The notes beneath the pieces are model-generated. The model had not been told where the DNA came from. It worked only from the letters and a program-made list of their open reading frames with translations, and ran no database searches. From JBKEAD01 sp047973165 (GTDB lineage: Bacteria > Verrucomicrobiota > Verrucomicrobiia > Chthoniobacterales > JBKEAD01), in NCBI GenBank assembly GCA_047973165.1, contig JBKEBM010000091.1, forward strand, positions 1 to 13,302: DNA of 13,302 nt, given 5' to 3'. Shown here in pieces: positions 1 to 5,314 of the stretch; positions within the stretch are counted from its first letter, which is position 1, and every line of letters starts with the position of its first letter. Made by a program: the position numbers and the translations under genes.

Positions 1-468
1 GAGCGTGACATGGGTTGGCTTGTGATGTATTCGCGGATTGTTATTTTGATTTTTTCGCTGGGTTTTATCGAGTGGCTTACGATGGCGCGTATCGTGCGTG
101 GACAGATTTTAAGTCTAAAGGAGCGGCAGTATGTGACGGCAGCGCGTTCGCTGGGGCAGTCGCATTTTAAGATACTAACCCGACATCTATTGCCAAATAT
201 AACCGGAATTATTGTGATTTATCTGACTCTGACGATTCCGACGGTTATTATTGATGAGTCTTTTTTGAGTTTTCTCGGCCTTGGTGTGCAGGCACCGCTG
301 GCCAGTCTGGGGTCTTTGCTGGCCGACGGAGCAAATGTGATCAATCCGGTTCGTAGTTACTGGTGGTTACTTGTTTTTCCGGCTTTGGCTATGGCTCTTT
401 TGCTTCTCTCTCTAAACTTTTTAGGAGATGCTTTACGCGATATCGTTGATAAAAATTCAAACCGCTGA
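1..468 (+). CDS. ABC transporter permease, DppC/OppC type (3' part only)
   Basis: This is the C-terminal part of an inner-membrane permease of a dipeptide/oligopeptide ABC importer; the reading frame is open to the window edge, so the start lies upstream. The visible 155 residues include the cytoplasmic EAA loop that contacts the ATPase (ERQYVTAARSLGQSHFKIL, then RHLLPN). They also hold the conserved DESFLSFLGLGVQAP segment and a last membrane helix ending in LNFLGDALRDIVD, which is the usual C-terminus of the DppC/OppC subfamily. Partner permease, ATPase and binding-protein genes would be expected upstream, outside the window. The substrate (peptide, nickel or other) cannot be told from this subunit. 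hisF follows after 55 bp and is functionally unrelated. Confidence 0.93.
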   Translation, partial: ERDMGWLVMYSRIVILIFSLGFIEWLTMARIVRGQILSLKERQYVTAARSLGQSHFKILTRHLLPNITGIIVIYLTLTIPTVIIDESFLSFLGLGVQAPLASLGSLLADGANVINPVRSYWWLLVFPALAMALLLLSLNFLGDALRDIVDKNSNR

Positions 469-477
469 AAAATTTTA

Positions 478-505
478 TTTACAGTATTTTCGCATATCTT
501 ATACA
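478..505 (+). promoter_or_regulatory. Candidate promoter of hisF
   Basis: TTTACA at 478-483 (five of six bases of the -35 consensus) lies 16 bp before TATACA at 500-505 (four of six of the -10). It sits in the AT-rich gap between the permease stop and the hisF ATG at 524. Transcription would start only about 12 bases before the ATG, giving a very short leader. This is an inference from sequence only. Confidence 0.35.
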
Positions 506-523
506 TCACAAAACATTAAACGT

Positions 524-1279
524 ATGCTAACTAAACGAATTATTCCCTGCCTGGATGTTACTGAAGGCAGAGTTGTCAAAGGAGTTAAATTTGTTGAGCT
601 GACAGATGCCGGTGATCCGGTGGAGTGGGCGCGGGAATATGACCGTCAGGGTGCGGATGAGCTTGTTTTTCTTGATATAACGGCCTCCAGCGATAACCGG
701 AAGACTTTAGTCGATGTTGTGGAGCGTACTGCGGCGGAGTGTTTTATGCCATTGACAGTTGGGGGTGGGATTCGTGAGACGGCGGATTTCAGAGAAATGC
801 TGCTGGCCGGAGCTGATAAGGTCAGCGTAAATACGGCTGCGATCAAAAGACCCGGCCTTGTTGCTGAAGCGGCGAATGCCTTCGGCTCCCAGTGTGTGGT
901 TGTTGCGATCGATGCAAAGAGAGATGCGCAACTCGGATGGAGAGTTTATACGCACGGGGGGCGCAATCCAACGGAGCTTTCAGCCGTCGACTGGGCTGCC
1001 CAGGTGGAGGAACTTGGTGCCGGGGAGATTTTATTAACCAGCATGGACGCGGATGGAACGAAAGAGGGCTACGATATTGAACTAACCCGCGCTGTCTCTG
1101 AGTGCACACGGGTTCCTGTTATTGCCAGCGGAGGTGCGGGAGATGTCGAGCACATGGCTGAAGTTTTCGAAAAGGGTAAAGCCGATGCCGTGCTGGCAGC
1201 AAGTATTTTTCATTTTCGAAAATATAGTGTTGCAATAGTAAGGCAACTATTGCATGAGAGAGGAATTGCAGTTCGCTGA
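524..1279 (+). CDS. hisF: Imidazole glycerol phosphate synthase, cyclase subunit HisF
   Basis: HisF is a (beta/alpha)8-barrel enzyme. With ammonia delivered by HisH it turns PRFAR into imidazole glycerol phosphate and AICAR, linking histidine and purine synthesis in the cytoplasm. The product is 251 residues, the normal family length. It begins LTKRIIPCLDVTEGRVVKGV, with the catalytic aspartates in the expected places: D11 in CLDV and D130 in VAIDAK. Phosphate-binding loops are seen as TVGGGIR and VIASGGAG. The frame is open back to an ATG at 428, but that start would add 32 residues with no family match and overlap the permease gene, so 524 is chosen. No other his gene is nearby; hisH and the rest must lie elsewhere. 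The coding strand is notably G-rich. Confidence 0.97.
   Translation: MLTKRIIPCLDVTEGRVVKGVKFVELTDAGDPVEWAREYDRQGADELVFLDITASSDNRKTLVDVVERTAAECFMPLTVGGGIRETADFREMLLAGADKVSVNTAAIKRPGLVAEAANAFGSQCVVVAIDAKRDAQLGWRVYTHGGRNPTELSAVDWAAQVEELGAGEILLTSMDADGTKEGYDIELTRAVSECTRVPVIASGGAGDVEHMAEVFEKGKADAVLAASIFHFRKYSVAIVRQLLHERGIAVR
1231..1254 (+). repeat. Perfect 9-bp inverted repeat in the 3' end of hisF
   Basis: TGCAATAGT at 1231-1239 and ACTATTGCA at 1246-1254 can form a perfect 9-bp stem with a six-base loop, ending 25 bases before the end of hisF. No T run follows, so it is not an intrinsic terminator. It may stabilise the mRNA 3' end or be a chance result of coding sequence. Confidence 0.4.
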
Positions 1280-1335
1280 ATTGTAATAACAGGCTGTTAT
1301 GATTTGAAAAGGAACCAATTAGTTGAGGCGTATTT

Positions 1336-1363
1336 GATAAGACATCAAAAATTAATTTTTATC
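1336..1363. promoter_or_regulatory. AT-rich palindromic element upstream of fur (possible operator)
   Basis: In the 155-bp hisF-fur gap, a perfect 14-bp palindrome AAAAATTAATTTTT occupies 1347-1360. A separate pair, GATAA (1336-1340) and TTATC (1359-1363), flanks it; GATAA/TTATC half-sites recall Fur boxes. The two symmetries do not share a centre and do not form a standard 19-bp Fur box. It lies 72-99 bp before the fur ATG, a reasonable place for an operator, but AT-rich palindromes also arise by chance. Confidence 0.2.
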
Positions 1364-1434
1364 TTTACAACTTGTATCAGTGTCTAAACATAGCATAAAC
1401 CACAAATTATTAATCTTAAAAATATAAACATCAA

Positions 1435-1959
1435 ATGCACTTTTTAGTTGATTCAGAAGGATATAAATTCACTGTCAATTCTGTGATGGCGCGTCTGCGT
1501 TCGGAGGGGATGCGGGTGACTAAGGGAAGAAAAACAATACTGGAAGTATTGTTTGCAGCCAACGAGCCTCTTACTCTGAATGAAATACAGACACGCGCTG
1601 AGGCTACCGGATTGGATATTCCTGATTACGCTACAGTTTTCAGAATGATCGCATCGTTGCAGAAACTGGGCCTCGTCTATCGTGTAAATTTGTTGCGTGC
1701 GAATAGCTATTATGAGTTGCGTGATCCTGCAGTAGATTGCGATTATCTCATTTGTCGTGACTGTGATAAGGTGATTCCTTTGCAGCCCGGCATACCCACC
1801 AATGATATGCAACATCGTATTCAGCAGGAGTATGGTTTTTCCCGTTTGTCTCACTCTGTTGAATTTTTCGGACGCTGTCCGGAATGCAACATCAGATACG
1901 GTGGCGTTGGCTTCAGCGCACCTCTTTCATCGTCGATAGACCCTGATATGCGGCGCTGA
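1435..1959 (+). CDS. Fur-family metal-responsive repressor with atypical metal site
   Basis: Ferric-uptake-regulator family proteins are dimeric repressors: an N-terminal winged helix binds DNA and a C-terminal domain dimerises and binds metal. The DNA-recognition helix region is visible as PDYATVFRMIASLQKLGLV (residues 63-81), matching the family pattern ATVYR..L..L...G. The structural zinc site is intact, with C107/C110 in CRDC and C148/C151 in CPEC. The regulatory site looks degraded: where E. coli Fur has HHHDH this protein has VDCDY (100-104), and the His expected near the second helix is absent. E94 and H140 remain. Which metal, if any, it senses (Fe, Zn, Mn or peroxide) cannot be assigned. 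The ATG at 1435 lacks a Shine-Dalgarno motif; M18 is an alternative start just before the conserved domain. It ends 47 bp inside the convergent folP. Confidence 0.9.
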   Translation: MHFLVDSEGYKFTVNSVMARLRSEGMRVTKGRKTILEVLFAANEPLTLNEIQTRAEATGLDIPDYATVFRMIASLQKLGLVYRVNLLRANSYYELRDPAVDCDYLICRDCDKVIPLQPGIPTNDMQHRIQQEYGFSRLSHSVEFFGRCPECNIRYGGVGFSAPLSSSIDPDMRR

Positions 1960-2788
1960 CGTTGTGGACTCTCAGGATGTCGGCACCTCGCCGGGCGGCA
2001 CTTAGCATCGCAGCAACACTTCCGACATCGAGAGACTCATTGTCTTCACTGCCCAGGTATTCCCGGATAAATCCCTTTCGCGAAATCGGCACAAGAATAG
2101 GTCTTCCGAGTGCAGAAAAACGTTCAAGCGAAGCGATCAGAGCAAAGTCATCTTCACTTTGCTTTGCGAAGCCCAGGCCGACATCCAGAATGATGTTTTC
2201 CTTAGGAAGGCCTGTTTTCAGAGCCAGAGCCATTTTTTCTTTCAGGTAACTCTCAACTTCTGAAACAACATTCGTATAGCGAATATGCGTGTGGCTTTGC
2301 TTGGGCAGTCCGACGGTGTGCATGATAAGTAAGGCCGCATCGTATTTTGCACAAATTTTCGCATTGGCATCATCTGACAGTCCGCTCATATCATTTAAAA
2401 TATCTCCGTTTATTTCCAGAGCGGCATCGGCAACTTCGGGGCGCCAGGTGTTGACCGAAAGCAAAGGTTTTTGTCTTTGGCATTTCGTCGGATTTTTTTC
2501 TGCTGCCTTCAGAATTTCCGGCCAGGCTTTCAAAAAAGGCTCCAGGCGAGCAATCTCCTCTTCCTCACTGATTGGAGGGCGATTGGTTCGTGCGCTTTCA
2601 GCACCGACATCGATGATGTCCGCACCCTCGCCAAGCATTTCCAGAGCGCGACGAAACGCCCATGCCTGGTCGAGACGTCCGTCACCGGAAAAGGAGTCGT
2701 CATTGATATTTAAAATTCCCATCAAAAGCGGATTGCCCGAGGGAGCTGGAAACGTAATTCTTTGTGAGCGAAAATTTAACCCGATCAT
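1913..2788 (-). CDS. folP: Dihydropteroate synthase (variant active-site residues)
   Basis: DHPS joins 6-hydroxymethyl-dihydropterin pyrophosphate to p-aminobenzoate in folate synthesis and is the sulfonamide target. The 291-residue product has the TIM-barrel signatures in order: MGILNINDDSFS (23-34), GADIIDVGAES (55-65), LSVNTWRPEVADAAL (110-124), GDILNDMSGL (128-137), ILDVGLGFAKQ (200-210), PISRKGFI (234-241) and LRVHNV (272-277). The SRK motif and the terminal R-x-H are kept. Several normally invariant positions differ: SVDT is SVNT (N113), ESTRP is ESART, and TPDSFSDGG is NDDSFSGDG. It is therefore either a diverged but working DHPS or a paralogue. Its 3' end overlaps fur by 47 bp and it is divergent from pta across 69 bp. 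No other folate gene is in view. Confidence 0.88.
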   Translation of the reverse strand: MIGLNFRSQRITFPAPSGNPLLMGILNINDDSFSGDGRLDQAWAFRRALEMLGEGADIIDVGAESARTNRPPISEEEEIARLEPFLKAWPEILKAAEKNPTKCQRQKPLLSVNTWRPEVADAALEINGDILNDMSGLSDDANAKICAKYDAALLIMHTVGLPKQSHTHIRYTNVVSEVESYLKEKMALALKTGLPKENIILDVGLGFAKQSEDDFALIASLERFSALGRPILVPISRKGFIREYLGSEDNESLDVGSVAAMLSAARRGADILRVHNVSAAYQGLSTMKEVR

Positions 2789-2815
2789 TTCTTGTCGATC
2801 CCGCTTGTGTCGCGG

Positions 2816-2845
2816 TTGATTCTCTTTATGAGTTAGGAGTAAGAT
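2816..2845 (+). promoter_or_regulatory. Candidate promoter of pta in the folP-pta divergent gap
   Basis: TTGATT (2816-2821) and TAAGAT (2840-2845) are spaced by 18 bp, four of six consensus bases each. The ATG of pta follows 12 bases after the -10. An AGGAG at 2835-2839 is too far (18 bases) from the ATG to be its ribosome site. The gap of only 69 bp must hold the control sequences of both divergent genes unless one is read from further away. Confidence 0.3.
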
Positions 2846-2857
2846 AAAAAAACAACA

Positions 2858-3901
2858 ATGAGTTTTACAGAGTCAATTTTTGAAAAATTAAAAAAACATC
2901 CCAAACGAATCGTTTTTCCCGAGGGAGGACACCCCAATGTTTTAAAGGCTGCCCGCATGTTTGTGGACAAGGAGCTGGGCATCCCGGTCCTGCTTGGGGA
3001 TAAGGAAAAAATTCTCCGGACTGCTGAGAAGCTCGGTATTTCCATGGAGTTTATCCGAGTGATCGAGCCAGCTGCATCCAGCGAATTTCCGACCTTTTGC
3101 GAACGTCTCAAACGCCTCGATCGCTACCGCAAACTCAAGCTCGGAGCTGCCGAGGACATCATGAAAAACCCCTGCTACTTCGGAGCTATGATGCTGCAAT
3201 ACGGACAGGTTGACGGTTACATCGGCGGCGTCGAAGCACAGACAGGAAGCATTTTTCGCCCTCTGCTAAAGCTTGTGAAGCCATTGCCCGATGCCAAAAC
3301 GATGGGAAGCTGCCTGATCGTTGAGTTACCGCGCAGAGACATTGGTGATGACGGAATTTTATTTTTGTCAGAGTGTGGAGTATTGTCTGAGCCGCGTATT
3401 GAGGAGCTCGCCGCCGTAGCTGTATTGACGGGCCTGACCTCTCGACAACTTTTTGGAATGCGCCCGCGCGTTGCGATGATCAGCTTCAGCACAAAAGGCA
3501 GCGTAAAAACCCCGGCAACCGAAAAAATGTCCTCCGCCGCTGATCTGGCTCGCGAATGGATCTCCAAAGAAAATCTGGATATCGCTGTCGATGGCGAAAT
3601 GCAGATCGACGTGGCACTTAACCCGACAATGGCCGCCGCAAAAATGCCGAAACCCAGCCTGGTCGCAGGCAAAGCGAATGTCCTCGTCTTTCCCGAACTA
3701 AACAGTGCCAGTGTCGCAGCAAAACTCATCGAGCACCTTGTCTCTTCAAAAGTTTACGGCCAGCTTTTACTCGGATTCACACGTCCGGCGGCAGACGTTG
3801 GACGCGAAGCCTCGCCGGAGAAAATCGTAAATATGGCGGCCATCGTCGGACTACAATCTGTCGAATACAGAAAGCTCTACCCCGAGACTTCTGCGGAATA
3901 A
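2858..3901 (+). CDS. pta: Phosphate acetyltransferase family protein (PTA_PTB)
   Basis: Pta interconverts acetyl-CoA plus phosphate with acetyl phosphate plus CoA, usually together with acetate kinase. The 347-residue product matches the short single-domain type: KRIVFPEGGHPNVLKAARMF (16-35), the YIGGVEAQTGSIFRPLL region, PRVAMISFSTKGSVKTP, DGEMQIDVAL, VAGKANVLVFPELNSA and the C-terminal TRPAADVGRE helix (308-317). In canonical enzymes that last motif reads P-x-N-D-L-S-R-G with an aspartate six residues after the Arg. Here the Ser is G315, the Arg is kept (R316) and the aspartate position is K322. Phosphotransacetylase activity on acetyl-CoA is therefore not certain; another acyl group or a non-catalytic role is possible. 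No ackA is visible nearby. hpnH follows after 67 bp with its own possible promoter. Confidence 0.85.
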   Translation: MSFTESIFEKLKKHPKRIVFPEGGHPNVLKAARMFVDKELGIPVLLGDKEKILRTAEKLGISMEFIRVIEPAASSEFPTFCERLKRLDRYRKLKLGAAEDIMKNPCYFGAMMLQYGQVDGYIGGVEAQTGSIFRPLLKLVKPLPDAKTMGSCLIVELPRRDIGDDGILFLSECGVLSEPRIEELAAVAVLTGLTSRQLFGMRPRVAMISFSTKGSVKTPATEKMSSAADLAREWISKENLDIAVDGEMQIDVALNPTMAAAKMPKPSLVAGKANVLVFPELNSASVAAKLIEHLVSSKVYGQLLLGFTRPAADVGREASPEKIVNMAAIVGLQSVEYRKLYPETSAE

Positions 3902-3931
3902 ATTTTTCATCCCGCAGAGAGCCGACAAGCT

Positions 3932-3959
3932 TTGACAGCTTCGTCCGGCCCTGTAGTCT
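3932..3959 (+). promoter_or_regulatory. Candidate promoter of hpnH-shc
   Basis: A perfect TTGACA (3932-3937) stands 16 bp before TAGTCT (3954-3959), a weak TAnnnT -10. It lies in the 67-bp pta-hpnH gap and ends nine bases before the hpnH ATG. The -35 sits inside a small inverted repeat, AAGCT (3927-3931) and AGCTT (3937-3941), which could be a binding site or chance. Confidence 0.35.
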
Positions 3960-3968
3960 GTTTCGCTT

Positions 3969-5294
3969 ATGAGATTTCCGCTGCCTCTCACTGCGAAGAT
4001 TGCTGCTTACATCATTGGTAAGAAAATTCGTCGGGTTGAAAAATTCGCGACCGTTTTGCAGTTGGAGCCCCTGCATACCTGTAACCTCACCTGCACCGGC
4101 TGCGGACGCATCCGCGAATACTCCACCTCTCTGAAAGACGTGATGACGCTCGAAGAATGCCTCGCTGCTGCTGACGAATGCGAAGCACCGATGGTTTCCA
4201 TCTGCGGAGGCGAACCGCTGATCTACCCCCACATCGAAGAGCTTGTGGCCGGCCTTCACGAGCAAAAACGCATCATCTACATCTGCACAAACGGGATGTT
4301 CATGCGACGCAAAATGCTGGACTACCTCGCAACCCTCCAGCTCGAAAATCCCACTCAGGCAAAAACTTTAATCGCTAAACTCCAATCCGAAAAACTCCTA
4401 AGCGACGAACAGGCCGCCAAAATTTTTTCTACAAAAAAACGGCCCCAAAAACCAGCGATTCGCCCCTCATCTCATCTTTACTGGAATGTGCATCTCGACG
4501 GCCTGGAGCGCACACACGATCTCATCGTCGAGCGGGAAGGCGTTTTCAAAGAATGCGTTGCTGCCATGCGGATGGCAAAAATCCTCGGCTACCAGGTCGC
4601 CACGAACACGACCGTTTACAAAGAGACAGACATGAACGAACTCGAACAAATGTTCGACTATCTCTCCTGGCTCGAAATCGACGGACATACGATCTCGCCC
4701 GGCTACGATTACGACTCTGCAAAAAAAGACATGATGCAGCGGCTCAATCTCTCACCAGAAAATTTCTTCCTCACCCGCGAAAAGACAAAGGAAAAATTTA
4801 AAAACATCCGCGCCTGGGGAAGCCGTTACACTTTCTTTGGCACACCCATCTACCTCGATTTTCTAGCCGGCAAACGCGACCTCACCTGCTCCGCCTGGGC
4901 GATCCCGACCCGAAACGTCCGGGGCTGGAAAGGCCCGTGTTACCTGATGACCGACGCCCACTACGCCAGCTACAAAGAGCTTCTGGAAAAAACAACCTGG
5001 GAAAATTACGGTGTCGTCAACGGAGTCGCAAAAGACTCCCGCTGCGAAAACTGTATGGTCCACTGCGGCTACGAGCCCTCCGCCACCCTGGGGCGCAACG
5101 CCGAGTTTGGCGACACCTGGCAAAACATCGTTTTTAATTTCGGTGCCCGCCCCAAACGCCGCCTCCAGGGCAGCAAAGTCAATGCCTTCAACGGCGTCAG
5201 TTCCGGCAACGGACACAAGACCGGAACTCCAAAAAAAGCATCCTCAACCACGGCTTCCACAAAAGAATCCGCTCAACCCGCCGCGATGGCCTGA
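3969..5294 (+). CDS. hpnH: Adenosyl-hopene transferase HpnH, radical SAM enzyme
   Basis: HpnH is a B12-independent radical SAM protein that attaches the 5'-deoxyadenosyl group of SAM to diploptene, the first step toward extended (C35) hopanoids. The [4Fe-4S] motif is C38-x3-C42-x2-C45 (CNLTCTGC), followed by VSICGGEPL (76-84) and the HpnH-typical APMVSI, CTNGMF, TNTTVYKETD, SPGYDYD and GPCYLMTD stretches. The C-terminal Cys cluster is CENCMVHCGYEPSA (359-372). At 441 residues it is longer than usual homologues. About 50 extra, mostly charged residues sit at roughly 117-166 between CTNGMF and the HLYWNVHLDG strand, and a Ser/Thr/Lys/Ala-rich tail follows about 395. shc starts 20 bp downstream, so the two are very likely one transcript. 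The ATG is chosen from the hydrophobic N-terminus normal for the family. Confidence 0.95.
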   Translation: MRFPLPLTAKIAAYIIGKKIRRVEKFATVLQLEPLHTCNLTCTGCGRIREYSTSLKDVMTLEECLAAADECEAPMVSICGGEPLIYPHIEELVAGLHEQKRIIYICTNGMFMRRKMLDYLATLQLENPTQAKTLIAKLQSEKLLSDEQAAKIFSTKKRPQKPAIRPSSHLYWNVHLDGLERTHDLIVEREGVFKECVAAMRMAKILGYQVATNTTVYKETDMNELEQMFDYLSWLEIDGHTISPGYDYDSAKKDMMQRLNLSPENFFLTREKTKEKFKNIRAWGSRYTFFGTPIYLDFLAGKRDLTCSAWAIPTRNVRGWKGPCYLMTDAHYASYKELLEKTTWENYGVVNGVAKDSRCENCMVHCGYEPSATLGRNAEFGDTWQNIVFNFGARPKRRLQGSKVNAFNGVSSGNGHKTGTPKKASSTTASTKESAQPAAMA

Positions 5295-5314
5295 GACATA
5301 AAAAATATTTAAAA

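Noticed and set aside
428..523. Upstream ATG extending hisF by 32 residues
   Set aside because: It overlaps the permease gene, adds residues not found in HisF, and leaves the catalytic Asp at a non-family position; the ATG at 524 gives D11.
2960..2970. TGTGGACAA, close to a DnaA box
   Set aside because: It is a single near-match inside the pta coding region with no cluster or origin context.
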